Below are positions 49,038 to 60,102 of a stretch of 64,000 bases of DNA, piece after piece. The translations under genes were made by a program, and so were the position numbers. The DNA comes from Hevea brasiliensis. Its lineage: Eukaryota > Streptophyta > Magnoliopsida > Malpighiales > Euphorbiaceae. The stretch covers positions 56,733,502-56,797,501 of the forward strand of contig NC_079504.1 of assembly GCF_030052815.1 (NCBI RefSeq), in the 5' to 3' direction. The first letter of the stretch is position 1. Every line of letters begins with the position of its first letter. The notes under the pieces were generated by a model. It made no database searches and was not told where the DNA came from. It saw only the letters and a program-made list of their open reading frames with translations.

Positions 49038-52000
49038 TGTGACACCCCTTACCCGTGTACAGTATACCCGAGTAAGTAATGCCACCTGGTGTACCAGCAC
49101 ACTCTAATATTTCTCAATTAATTTAGAAAATGCTTTTGCACATAATTTATGAAATACAAATTATTTAAACCATTTATCAAAAGTATCATGCATTTAAGGT
49201 TCCGAAAAATTTTAAGAAAATCCGGCGGAGTACCGGCTAAAAATGGAGAAAACCGTTCTTCGGAACCTGTTAAAAACACTTCTAATACTTTTATTTCATC
49301 ATCTCAAACTCCAATATCCCAAAATCTCAACAATATTTCTCAAACATTCATTATCAACACCAAATTCAATATCATGATTTCCACATTTCAATTTCCATTT
49401 TCATTCATCATTCACATGTGATGTTCGCATGTAAATCACAAGTAAACATCTACTTTTCCATTAACAAATACAATTTTCATAATTTACATATACATCAAAA
49501 TATATTACATGAGATCAAATACATATGAGAAAATACAAATCTACTACAAAATATCAAAATGACAAACTGACACCTAGTGCCCTACCGATGCAATCGCAGT
49601 AGTGAGGTGACACAGAATCGAGCGTAATCGCCGATGGACTCACCTACTGTGGTCTACTGGGCTCACGATCGGGATCTCAGACTTCACGCTGCGTGGCAAA
49701 AGCAACGCGCTAAGCAATAATGCTTAGTGGTGCAATAATATAATAGAAGAAAATAGCAAAAAAAATAAATGTGTATGCAAAGTGTATGCTTTCTTTGTTT
49801 GATTTTGGTATATTCATTAATTCATTAACTTTGTTCATTTTTATTCATTTGCTGCCCCAAGTAACCTACACTAGACGCATCGACTGGATAACGGGTAACC
49901 GCACTGGGTACCTAGTACTCGCCGTCACACCATTGGTTGCATATGCATCTCGATTGTGTAGCCTAACAAGCTGTAATTAATGTCAGGCACAAGGCTAAGT
50001 CTCAATGTAAAGTCAGAATGGCTAAAAGCCATGAAATCACAGAATGGCATTGTTGCCATGTGCAGTACTGCTAACGGAACCCTATTGGCATGCCAAACTA
50101 TCCAAACCAATCTTGTTAGGTATACAAGGGCATTTGAAACTCTTAAATTTGTCAATTTGTGAATTTCAACTTTTTTGGTGTCACTATTCATCATTGGTCA
50201 ACAAAAATGTTGACTTTTAGAATAAAAATGTGTACATTGCCTTTGGCACTCCCAACATACCACATTTGGTGTTTAAAACTTGTTGGCATTAAGTGTTAAT
50301 GCAATTTCAAAGTGTAACCCACACTAGCAGAAAATTTCAGTTTTGATGCCCTAACTTCACTGTTCCATTGGACACTGTTACTGTTGGAATTTGAAGAAAT
50401 GTAAAACATGAAAGTTGTTTCTTATTTTGTCTAGTTGAATTTCCTTTTTTGAATCACTCCATTTGGAGTTTTGTAGCTCCAGATATGGCCCAAAACCCAA
50501 GCTGGCCGGATTTCAAATTCTGCAGATTTACCATATCTACAGTAACATGAACAGTGACTTGAGTCACTTGGTTGACTGGGTTCTGGCCATAATTTGGGGT
50601 AGGTTCCTTCATGAAAGTTGTTTGTCTATGTCTTAACTTGTTGCTGTAAAAATTTCAGACCAATTGACCAAATCTACAGTGAGTTATGGCCAAATGAACA
50701 GTTACTGTTCATTTGGTCAAATTCTGCAGAGGCAGTTTCAGGGTTCCGGATTGGGGCCAAGTTTTGGTCCTCTTGCTTTGGTCTTTTGGGCATGGTTTCT
50801 TCAGCAAAAATGTGCCATTATAAGCCTAGTTTCATGTCCAATTGGCCAAAATTCAATTGGACTTACACAGCCCAAGTTATGGCTGTGCAAAGGGACTGAA
50901 ATTTCAGTCCCTATGCTGCTGTCCATAGGGCAGATTTCACCTCACTTTGCCATAGCATTTTTCAGTCCCATTTATGGTCAACATATCTAAAATGGTCACT
51001 AATTGACCATTACAATGTGCCCTAAAAATTTCCTAAGCCAATTCACATTTTCACCCTTCCAAACCCTAATATCCAACTAAATTTACTCATGAACTTAATT
51101 AACATACTTAGTTTAATGTCCATGTGTTTTAATACTTTAACCATCATTTCTAGCCACTTTAAATTTATCAAAACAATCAACCTCATACTTCCATAGGGCT
51201 GCTGAAAATTTGAAGTACCATAACTCATGTAATTTACTTCAATTCTTTAAAATTTCTTAGCTCAAATGATATTCTAACTAAGATTAAAAGAAGGAGAATG
51301 AAGTTTGTAGCACTAACCTCACTTAGGGCAGATTTTTCCCACCTCTAAACTTCACTTTCCTTCACTTTCAAGGCTGCCAAAAGGTTGTTTAAGGTGTGGA
51401 GTAAAATTTTAATGAAGAGAGGTTAGGGTTTTGTAGTGAAACAAGGGAGAAATTAAGCTTGAGAAGTGAGGTTTAATGGAGTTTGAGAGAGGGAGAGAGG
51501 TTCACGTTTTGGGTACACTAAGGAGAGAAGGATGGCTGCTGAAATTTTGTTGAATTTGGTCTTATCTTATCTCTTTTAATGGTTAGTCAAACAATGGCTT
51601 AAGTGTGATTGGTCCAACTTTTTAAATGATGTCATTTTTGCCTTATTTTTGCATTTTCTTTTCTTTTCTTCCACTACTCATTTCAATTTTCATTTCTAGT
51701 AATATTTCTTCATATTTGATGTCATATTAATTATTTACTCAACTGGGCAAGTCGGCCAAAAATCACCTCGGAAGGCGAAATGACCAAAATGCCCTCCGTT
51801 TGGCTTAACGGGTCAAAATTGTCTGTACCGATTGAAAAATTTTTCTAAGTATTTTCTTGGCATTCTAATGCCATGGGAACCTCAATTACCCTTCTCTGGA
51901 GTCCCAAAAATTATTTTATAATTTTTCCCCCGGGTCTAGGGCTCCTCGTTGCGAGAACCGCAACTTCCCTCCGGTTACCCATCGCTTGGGCACCGGCTCG

Positions 52001-52174
52001 TTTGACTCAGTTGTATTTTATTTCTAAAATTTTTACTAAATTTTTCTTATTAATATTTGAGTTAATTAGGGTTCCTAACTTTAGTTTAAATATTTTTCCG
52101 AACGTTCTAGCTGTCCGGACCGACACCGTCACCGAATAAAGAGAATGTACGAGTGGTTACCGGAGGGTGTTACA
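49038..52174 (-). mobile_element. Element C 3' LTR (3137 bp)
   Basis: The ends are TGTGACACCCC and GAGGGTGTTACA. The hairpin is at 49710-49727, the inverted repeat at 50991-51011, and the shared terminal block, here with small losses, at about 52108-52174. The open frames 49149, 49771, 49925(-), 49980, 50618, 50664, 51043(-) and 51873 recur in the other LTR and have no domains. Confidence 0.95.
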
Positions 52175-52190
52175 ACTCTTCCTCTAATTT
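52175..52190 (-). promoter_or_regulatory. Polypurine tract of element C
   Basis: The minus-strand sequence AGAGGAAGAGT lies directly before the 3' LTR. It is shorter and less G-rich than in A and B. Confidence 0.75.
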
Positions 52191-52206
52191 AAATTTCGTC
52201 TCGAAT

Positions 52207-52944
52207 TTACTCTGATGCATACAGTTGAGGGATCTGTTGCCTCATCGTTTCTTCACTTTCCCAAGTTGCCTCCTCGGTGTTGTGGTGCCTCCAAAGCACT
52301 TTCACCAGTGGAATCTGTTTGTTCCTCAACTCTTTCACTTCCCGAGCCAAGATTCGTAGAGGTTCTTCTTCATATGTCAAATCCGGTTGTATTTCAATTT
52401 CTTCTCTGGAGATGACATGTGAAGGGTCTGAGCGGTATCTTCTGAGCATGGATACATGGAACACATTGTGGATCTTGTCAAGCTCTGGTGGTAAAGCTAG
52501 CCTATAGGCCACTGGACCCACACGTTCAATGACTTCATATGGGCCAATGAACCTAGGGCTCAACTTACCTTTTCTTCCAAACCTCAATACCTTCTTCCAT
52601 GGTGACACCTTGAGGAACACTTTGTCGCCAACCCCATATTCTATTTCTTTTCTCTTCAGGTCGGCATAAGATTTCTGTCTGTCTGAGGCAACCTTCAGAT
52701 TAGCTTTGATCAATTTTACCTTGTCCTCAGTCTGTTTCACCAGGTCTGGCCCTACCAGTTTGTCTTCTCCCAATTCAGTCCAGCACACTGGAGTTCTACA
52801 TTTTCTCCCATACAGTGCTTCATATGGGGCCATTTGGATGCTAGCTTGATAGCTATTGTTGTATGCGAATTCTGCCAGTGGGAGGTATCTATCCCAACTT
52901 CCCTCAAACTCAATGACACAACTCCTCAGCATATCCTCAAGGAC
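52207..52944 (-). CDS. Element C integrase C-terminus and chromodomain (open, second exon)
   Basis: It is open from 52944 to the stop near 52205. It begins VLEDMLRSCVIEFEGSWDRY directly after the candidate intron. YEALYGRKCRTPVCW, KVASDRQKSYADLKRKEI, FGRKGKLSPRFIGPYEVIE and NVFHVSMLRRYRSDPSHV follow, then the chromodomain-type tail LRILAREVKELRNKQ, IPLVKVLWRHHNTEEATWES. This tail is the hallmark of Tekay/Del chromoviruses and is thought to read histone marks at the target. Unlike element A, the tail is in frame. The annotated 241-aa part starts at the first methionine, 52932, but the natural protein would come from upstream pol. Confidence 0.9.
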   Translation of the reverse strand, partial: VLEDMLRSCVIEFEGSWDRYLPLAEFAYNNSYQASIQMAPYEALYGRKCRTPVCWTELGEDKLVGPDLVKQTEDKVKLIKANLKVASDRQKSYADLKRKEIEYGVGDKVFLKVSPWKKVLRFGRKGKLSPRFIGPYEVIERVGPVAYRLALPPELDKIHNVFHVSMLRRYRSDPSHVISREEIEIQPDLTYEEEPLRILAREVKELRNKQIPLVKVLWRHHNTEEATWESEETMRQQIPQLYASE

Positions 52945-53019
52945 CTGACAAATATTTCATGTTATTGTTATCATTTCAATTCAATATTTGTATCAATTTC
53001 GTGGGTTTCAATTGTTTAC
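52945..53019 (-). other. Candidate 75-bp spliceosomal intron in the integrase gene of element C
   Basis: On the minus strand the sequence ERVIQ ends in CAG at 53020, followed by GTAAACAATTG; 75 bases later TTTGTCAG precedes GTCCTTGAG (VLED). Element A goes straight from ERVIQ to ILED at the same point (about 35510). The stretch is AT-rich, has consensus GT-AG ends in phase 0, and has an in-frame TGA four codons in, so an unspliced message stops. Length is near the lower limit for plant introns. Splicing is inferred, not shown. Confidence 0.75.
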
Positions 53020-53620
53020 CTGGATTACTCTTTCTGATTGCCCATCCGTCTGAGGATGGAAAGCTGTGCTGAAATGGAGTTGTGTACCCAAGGATTCATG
53101 CAATTTCTTCCAAAATCTCGATGTAAACCTTGGGTCTCGATCAGATATAATGGAAAGTGGGATTCCATGCAGTCTAACTATCTCACTGATATACAAGTCT
53201 GCTAACCTCTCTAGTGAGTAGTCAGTCCTAACTGGCAGAAAGTGTGCTGACTTTGTCAATCTATCCTCTATTACCCATGCTGCATCATATTTACTCTGTG
53301 TGTGAGGCAGACCACTTACAAAATCCATGGTGACCCGATCCCATTTCCATTCAGGTATGCGTATAGGCTGTAGCAATCTTGATGGAACTTGATGTTCTGC
53401 CTTGACTTGCTGACATGTCAAGCATTTAGTCACATAGTCACCGATATCTCTCTTCATACTGTGCCACCAATATCAAGCTTCGTGTCGTGATACATCTTTG
53501 TACTTCCCGGTGCATAGCATATACACTAGTGTGTGCCTCTTTAGAATACTAGCTTTCAATTTCCCATCATCCGTACACACGTCTTCCTTTGTAGTACAGA
53601 CACCCATCCGCTTTCACCCC
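53008..53620 (-). pseudogene. Element C integrase, zinc and core domains (first exon)
   Basis: The open part 53457-53008 carries the second half of the zinc domain ([12 protein letters not shown]), ITMDF-equivalent [27 protein letters not shown], the second aspartate region [13 protein letters not shown], and the third-acid motif [14 protein letters not shown]. The catalytic triad is complete. Upstream of 53457 the first zinc residues and linker (about 53620-53457) are frame-broken. The frame runs four codons into the candidate intron and stops. Confidence 0.88.
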
Positions 53621-53779
53621 ATAGTCGCTTGCTTTTCCCTCTGAGATATTGCTCATAATAGCCAGAAACTTTTCATCCGTCTTTGCCCATCTACTATCTC
53701 AGAGGTGAGTTTGGCCTCACTTGCAACTCACCAAAATAGCTCCATCTCGAATCAAAGATAGATGGGCATTCAATGATCT

Positions 53780-54290
53780 CAAGGTGTCATGGATTTTCTG
53801 CTCAAAGCATCAAGAACTACATTTGCCTTCCTGTGATGGTAGTCAATTACAGTCATAATCCTTCAGAACTCAATCCATCGCCTCTCTAAGGTTGAGCTCT
53901 TCAGGTTGGCAAATATTTTAGGCTCTTGTGGTCTGTGTAAACGTAGCACTTTTCACCATACAAATAATGCCTCCATATCTTCAGTGCGAAGATAATTGCT
54001 GCAAGCTCTAGATCATGGGTAGGGTAGTTCTGTTCATGTGGCCTTAGCTGTCTGGAAGCATAGGCGATCACTTTCCTCTTGCATCAACACACACCCTAAC
54101 CCATTATGAGAGGCATCATCAGAAACCACAAAATCCTTCCCTGACACTGGCTGTGTTAACACTGGTGCCTCTGTCAACATAGCCTTTAACTTCTCAAAAC
54201 TGGTCTGGCACTTGTCATTCCAGTCAAATCTGACATTCTTGTGTAACAACTTGGTCATTGGAGCAGCTATTAGGGAAAATCCCTTCACAA
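53780..54290 (-). pseudogene. Element C RNase H, broken
   Basis: The frame 54288-54034 carries KGFSLIAAPMTKLLHKNV, WNDKCQTSFEKLKAML and [19 protein letters not shown] (the RNase H first-aspartate region, altered). The downstream [19 protein letters not shown] segment is recognisable at about 53990-53920 in other frames. Frame changes occur about every 100-200 bases. 53620-53780, between RNase H and integrase, is similarly scrambled. Confidence 0.82.
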
Positions 54291-54294
54291 AGCT

Positions 54295-55000
54295 TCAGAA
54301 TACCCATAGCCCCAAGAAGCTTCTGACCTCAGTTGTGTTTCTGGGAGGCTTCCATTCCATCACTGCTTCTATTTTCTTGGGATCCACCCTAATCCCATCA
54401 GCTGACACTATGTGTCCAAGGAATGCAATTTCATTCAGCCAAAAGTCACACTTGGACAACTTAGCATCTGACTTCTTTTCTTTCGTGGTTTGCAACAATC
54501 CTCAAATGCTCATCATGTTCTTCCTCGGTCTTGGAATACACCAAAATATCATCAATAAAGACCACTACGAACCGATCTAAGTGTGGATGGAAGATACGGT
54601 TCATAAGGTCCATGAATGCATTGGTGCATTTGTTAGGCCAAAGGGCATCACTAGAAACTCATAATGCCCATATCGGGTCCCGAATGCGTCTTTGGCACAT
54701 CCGCATCCTTCACCCTCAATCGATGATACGATCCGAGATCAATCTTGGAAAATACTCCTGCTCCCTTCAACTGATCAAACAGATCATCAATTCTAGGCAA
54801 CGGATATTTGTTCTTCATAGTCACTTTGTTTAACTGTCGGTAATCGATGCATAGTCTCAAAGTCCCATCCTTCTTTTTCACAACAAAGACTAGAGCTCCC
54901 CACGGTGACACCTTTGGGCGTATGAACCCCTTATCAAGCAACTCTTGCAACCGAAGTTTTCAACTCCTCAACTCGATGGGTGCCATCCTATAAGGAGCAA
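54295..55000 (-). pseudogene. Element C reverse transcriptase, broken
   Basis: The 54950-54651 frame has [39 protein letters not shown] and [15 protein letters not shown] (motif A with aspartate retained). A frameshift follows. The catalytic [15 protein letters not shown] is readable at about 54565-54510 and [20 protein letters not shown] at 54466-54405. AEVRSFLGL is followed by loss of frame near 54300. Active-site residues are kept, but the gene is broken by at least three indels. Confidence 0.9.
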
Positions 55001-55615
55001 TGGAAATGGGTGCTGTATCTACAGTTGTCTCAATGGCAAATTCGACTTCCCTTTCTCGTGGCAAACGGGCAACTCTTCAGAAATACCTGGGAAGTCTCTC
55101 ACTGGGGTATGTCACTCAGTTTGGCTTAGCCTCGCCTAGTATCCACCACATGTGCTAGGTAGGCTTCACACTTTTCTCATTATTCTTCTTGCAATCGTTG
55201 AGATGACATTGGACAGAAATCTGTCATTTCCCCACAATCGTGATCTCATTACCCTCTGAAGTTTTTAGAGAAATTCTCTTCAATTTGCAATCAACTATTG
55301 CCCGATGACGTGACAACCAATCCATTCCCAATATTACGCCAAACTCATGGAAGGGCAACTCAATTAGGTCGCCAAGAATTCATACCTGAATCCTCAACGG
55401 GCAACCCTTGTATACTTTGTTCACTACCACACTGTGGCCTAATGGATTAGTGACCAGAATGTCTTGGTCACTCTCCCCTACCAATATCCCCTTTTCTACG
55501 GGTAGGTTGATGCAAATGTAAGAATGAGTGGATCTGGATCCACCAATGCATGCACAGAGTATTGTAGAGGGAGAACGCACTCGATGACGCCCGGCATCTT
55601 GTTCCTCCTGAGCTC
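55000..55615 (-). pseudogene. Element C protease region, broken
   Basis: The frame 55877-55380 enters this region out of phase with gag. The protease active site is recognisable at about 55555-55520 as a damaged DPGSTHSYI motif (bases GATCCAGATCCACTC indicate a frame slip). DILVTNPLGHSVVVNKVYKG and CPLRIQV follow, then a stop at 55380. The rest of the protease to RT (55380-55000) is readable only in short pieces, such as the GMDWLSRH-like stretch near 55320. Confidence 0.82.
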
Positions 55616-56841
55616 TCAAGGCATAATTTCTGGCAGGTGGTCTGTTATCTGGCCTCTCTGCTGGCTCAGATGTAGGCCTCTGAGATGGTCCCACAGCTTC
55701 GGATTTACCAGACCTTCTACCCCTTGGTGGTGCAGAGCAGTGTCTACTTGTGTCGGAGCAGTTGTAGTAGTTCTGCGTGGGCAGTTCCTCAGTTGATGTT
55801 CTGTCGACCCACATCTCAAGCAAGCACCAGTCACTCTCCAACATTCCCCCTTGTGCCATTTCTGACAGTGTGGACACGCAGAAGATGCTGGGGCTGGTCC
55901 CCTGAACCCCATCCCTGGAGAGCTGCCCACTGATGGTGTGGACTGACCTCTCCTAGGGGTGAACTGTGGCCTGGGCCCCTGAGACTGACCCTGACCCTGT
56001 GGCTGACCCGAACTCTGTGCAGGAGGACCCTTAAACTTCTTCCCAAATCCAGGGGTGGAACTAGACTGACCTGGTCCCCTCTTCTGCTGTCTCTCCCTTC
56101 TGGTCTGCTCATTGATTCTCACTTTTTCAACCCTTATTGCAGCTTCCACTAGCTTGCTAAATTCTGTGATTCCCAAGGCAGTGAGCTGTATCTTGATATT
56201 GTCATTCAGTCCCTCTTCGAATCTCTTGCACCTTTCAGCCTCATTAGGGACTATCTCCCTTCCGTAGCGGCTTAATCGGACGAATTCTTTCTCATACTCA
56301 GCCACTGACAATTGTCTCTGCCTCAGGTTAATAAATTCCCTTCTTCTCTCTTCCAGGTATACAGTACCCACATATTTCTTCTTGAACTCAGAGAGGAAGA
56401 AGTCCCAAGTTACAGCTTCGGGCTGCACTTCACTGGACACAGTGTCCCACCATCCGTAGGCATCGTCTTGTAACAAGGATATAGCAGCTTCTAAGTTCTG
56501 CTCTGGGGTGCAGTGGAGTTGTTTTAAGACTCTGCCCGTTCGGTTCAACCAATTCTCGGCTGCAACAGAGTCATCTTCTCTCTTGCCATAGAAGTCCACA
56601 ACTCCAAATTTTCTTAACCTTTCAGTGTGATTTCTGTGGGTGGTGGTGGTGGTGGTGGTCTGCATTACCCGACCATCTGTCTAAAGAAGTCGGCCATTTG
56701 TTGGAACATGGCTCGTGGAGGCCGAAAGGTGCTCGCTTGAGCTGGCGGAGCAGATTCTCTCATGCCTCCAGTCTCAGCTGCTGCAGGTGGAGCATGACTC
56801 TCCACTTCCTCCTCAACGGCTCTCTGAGAGGAAGGATCCAT
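55616..56841 (-). pseudogene. Element C gag, nearly intact, with one frame break near the start
   Basis: The likely start is the ATG at 56839-56841 (MDPSSQRAVEEEVESH, later MFQQMADFFRQMVG). A stop then appears at about 56668, immediately before a second ATG whose 349-aa frame runs from 56665 to 55616. That frame has a Thr run coded by repeated ACC, the capsid core (AENWLNRTGRVLKQLHCTP, DDAYGWWDTVSS, FFLSEFKKKYVGTVYLEERR, EYEKEFVRLSRYGREIV, RCKRFEEGLNDNIKIQ), a Q/G/P-rich low-complexity linker, and two Cys-rich parts: CPHCQKWHKGEC and the CCHC knuckle CLRCGSTEHQLRNC (about residues 284-297). A one-base loss would explain the split start. The sequence after the knuckle is out of phase with protease. 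Confidence 0.9.
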
Positions 56842-56950
56842 ATCCTATTCAAAATAAGAAAGATAAACAGATCTGCATTAGTGTCACCTCGACTCTTACA
56901 AATGCAATGCATGGTATGGACTCAATCTAGGCCCAGAAATGCCTAAACCG

Positions 56951-56963
56951 TGCTCTGATACCA
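56951..56963 (-). promoter_or_regulatory. Primer-binding site of element C (tRNA-iMet type)
   Basis: On the minus strand TGGTATCAGAGCA lies five bases after the 5' LTR end at 56969. Confidence 0.93.
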
Positions 56964-56968
56964 CTAAA

Positions 56969-59900
56969 TGTGACACCCCTTACCCGTGTACAGTATACCC
57001 GAGTAAGTAATGCCACCTGGTGTACCGGCACACTCTAATATTTCTCAATTAATTTAGAAAATGCTTTTGCACATAATTTATGAAATACAAATTATTTAAA
57101 CCATTTATCAAAAGTATCATGCATTTAAGGTTCCGAAAATTTTAAGAAAATCCGTGAGTACTGGCTAAAAATGGAGAAAACTGTTCTTGAACTGTTAAAA
57201 ACACTTCCAATACTATTATTTCATCATCTCAAACTCCAATATCCCAAAATCTCAACAATATTTCTCAAACATTCATTATCAACACCAAATTCAATATCAT
57301 GATTTCCACATTTCAATTTCCATTTTCATTCATCATTCACATGTGATGTTCGCATGTAAATCACAAGTAAACATCTACTTTTCCATTAACAAATACAATT
57401 TTCATAATTTACATATACATCAAAATATATTACATGAGATCAAATACATATGAGAAAATACAAATCTACTACAAAATATCAAAATGACAAATCGACACCT
57501 AGTGCCCTACCGATGCAATCGCAGTAGTGAGGTGACATGCATAATCGAGCGTAATCGGATGGACTCACCAGTCTGTGGTCTACCGGGCTCACGATCGGGA
57601 TCTCCGGTACCTACGCGTGGCAAAGCAACGCGCTAAGCAATAATGCTTAGTGGTGCAATAATATAAAAGAAGAAAATAGCAAAAAAATAAATGAGTATGC
57701 AAAGTGTATGCATTCTGTGTTTGAGTTTGGTATATTCAAAAATTCATTAACTTTGTTCATTTTTATTCATTTGGTTGCCCAAGTAACCTACACTAGACGA
57801 TCGGATGGATAACGGGTAACCGCACTGGGTACCTAGTACCTCGGCCGTCACACCATTGGTTGCATATGCATCTCGGTGTGCAGCAGGCACTAACAAGCTG
57901 TAAATAATGTCAGGCACAAGGCCAAGTCTCAATGTAAAGTCAGAATGGCTAAAAGCCATGAAATCACAGAATGGCATTGTTGCCATGTGCAGTACTGCTA
58001 ACGGAACCCTATTGGCATGCCAAACTATCCAAACCAATCTTGTTAGGTATAATAGTGCATTTGAAACTCTTAAATTTGTCAATTTGTGAATTTCAACTTT
58101 TTTGGTGTCACTATTCATCATTGGTCAACAAAAATGTTGACTTTTAGAATAAAAATGTGTACATTGCCTTTGGCACTCCCAACATACCACATTTGGTGTT
58201 TAAAACTTGTTGGCATTAAGTGTTAATGCAATTTCAAAGTGTAACCCACACTAGCAGAAAATTTCAGTTTTGATGCCCTAACTTCACTGTTCCATTGGAC
58301 ACTGTTACTGTTGGAATTTGAAGAAATGTAAAACATGAAAGTTGTTCCTTATTTTGTCTAGTTGAATTTCCTTTTTTGAATCACTCCATTTGGAGTTTTG
58401 TAGCTCCAGATATGGCCCAAAACCCAAGCTGGCCGGATTTCAAATTCTGCAGATTTACCATATCTACAGTAACATGAACAGTGACTTGAGTCACTTGGTT
58501 GACTGGGTTCTGGCCATAATTTGGGGTAGGTTCCTTCATGAAAGTTGTTTGTCTATGTCTTAACTTGTTGCTGTAAAAATTTCAGACCAATTGACCAAAT
58601 CTACAGTGAGTTATGGCCAAATGAACAGTTACTGTTCATTTGGTCAAATTCTGCAGAGGCAGTTTCAGGGTTCCGGATTGGGGCCAAGTTTTGGTCCTCT
58701 TGCTTTGGTCTTTTGGGCATGGTTTCTTCAGCAAAAATGTGCCATTATAAGCCTAGTTTCATGTCCAATTGGCCAAAATTCAATTGGACTTACACAGCCC
58801 AAGTTATGGCTGTGCAAAGGGACTGAAATTTCAGTCCCTATGCTGCTGTCCATAGGGCAGATTTCACCTCACTTTGCCATAGCATTTTTCAGTCCCATTT
58901 ATGGTCAACATATCTAAAATGGTCACTAATTGACCATTACAATGTGCCCTAACAATTTCCTAAGCCAATTCACATTTTCACCCTTCCAAACCCTAATATC
59001 CAACTAAATTTACTCATGAACTTAATTAACATACTTAGTTTAATGTCCATGTGTTTTAATACTTTAACCATCATTTCTAGCCACTTTAAATTTATCAAAA
59101 CAATCAACCTCATACTTCCATAGGGCTGCTGAAAATTTAAAGTACCATAACTCATGTAATTTACTTCAATTCTTTAAAATTTCTTAGCTCAAATGATATT
59201 CTAACTAAGATTAAAAGAAGGAGAATGAAGTTTGTAGCACTAACCTCACTTAGGGCAGATTTTTCCCACCTCTAAACTTCACTTTCCTTCACTTTCAAGG
59301 CTGCCAAAAGGTTGTTTAAGGTGTGGAGTAAAATTTTAATGAAGAGAGGTTAGGGTTTTGTGGTGAAACAAGGAGAAATTAAGCTTGAGAAGTGAGGTTT
59401 AAGGGAGTTTGAGAGAGGGAGAGCGGTTCACTTTTTGGCTACACTAATGAGAGAAGGATGGCTGCTGAATTTTTGTTTAATTTGGTCTTCTCTTTTCTCT
59501 TTTATTGGTTAGTCAAACAATGGCTTATGTGTGTTTGGTCCAACTTTTTAATTGATGTCATTTTTGCCTTATTTTTGCATTTTCTTTTCTTTTCTTCCAC
59601 TACTCATTTCAATTTTCATTTCTAGTAATATTTCTTCATATTTGATGTCATATTAATTATTTACTCAACTGGGCAAGTCGGCCAAAAATCACCTCGGAAG
59701 GCGAAATGACAAAAATTCCCTCCGCTTTGGCTTAACGGGTCAAAATTGTCTGCAGATTGAAAATTTTTCTAAGTATTTTCTTGGCATTCTAATGCCATGG
59801 GAACCTCAATTACCCTTCTCTGGAGTCCCAAAAATTATTTTATAATTTTTCCCGGTCTAGGGCTCCTCGTTGCGAGAACGCAACTTCCCTCCTGCTACCC

Positions 59901-60097
59901 ATCGCTTGGGCACCGGCTCGTTTGACTCAGTTGTATTTTATTTCTAAAATTTTTACTAAATTTTTCTTATTAATATTTGAGTTAATTAGGGTTCCTAACT
60001 TTAGTTTAAATATTTTTCCGGACGTTCTAGCTGTCCGGACCGACACCGGTCACCGGAACAGTAGAATGTACGGAGTGGTTACCGGAAGGGTGTTACA
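56969..60097 (-). mobile_element. Element C 5' LTR (3129 bp)
   Basis: It is the partner of 49038-52174. The hairpin is at 57633-57650, the inverted repeat at 58919-58939, and the terminal block is intact at about 60028-60097. Open frames at 57747(-), 57907, 58545, 58591, 58970(-) and 59922 repeat those of the other LTR and are not genes. Confidence 0.95.
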
Positions 60098-60102
60098 CAA
60101 TC
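60098..60102. repeat. Target-site duplication of element C, right copy (CAATC)
   Basis: This is identical to 49033-49037. LTR2 continues with TATCCAATCTGACAC. Confidence 0.95.

Larger units (their letters stand above)
49038..60097 (-). mobile_element. Chromovirus C, complete Tekay/Del-like element (11.06 kb)
   Basis: LTRs 49038-52174 and 56969-60097 flank gag, protease, RT, RNase H, integrase and chromodomain on the minus strand, with an initiator-Met primer site and a perfect CAATC duplication. The LTRs (TGTGACACCCCTTACCC start) are a different family from A/B and S. Long LTR stretches are nearly identical (for example 50160-51360 versus 58083-59280), so this is likely one of the youngest insertions. 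Gag and the integrase end are open; protease, RT and RNase H are damaged. Confidence 0.96.

Noticed and set aside
50664..50990. 108-aa open frame repeated identically at 58591-58917
   Set aside because: The repetition comes from the two copies of the C LTR, not from selection on a protein. It spans the non-coding LTR modules, runs against the element's strand and has no domain.
55524..55796. Plus-strand open frames opposite element C gag (also 55685-55933, 56698-56946)
   Set aside because: They are shadows of the minus-strand gag, whose domains are clear.
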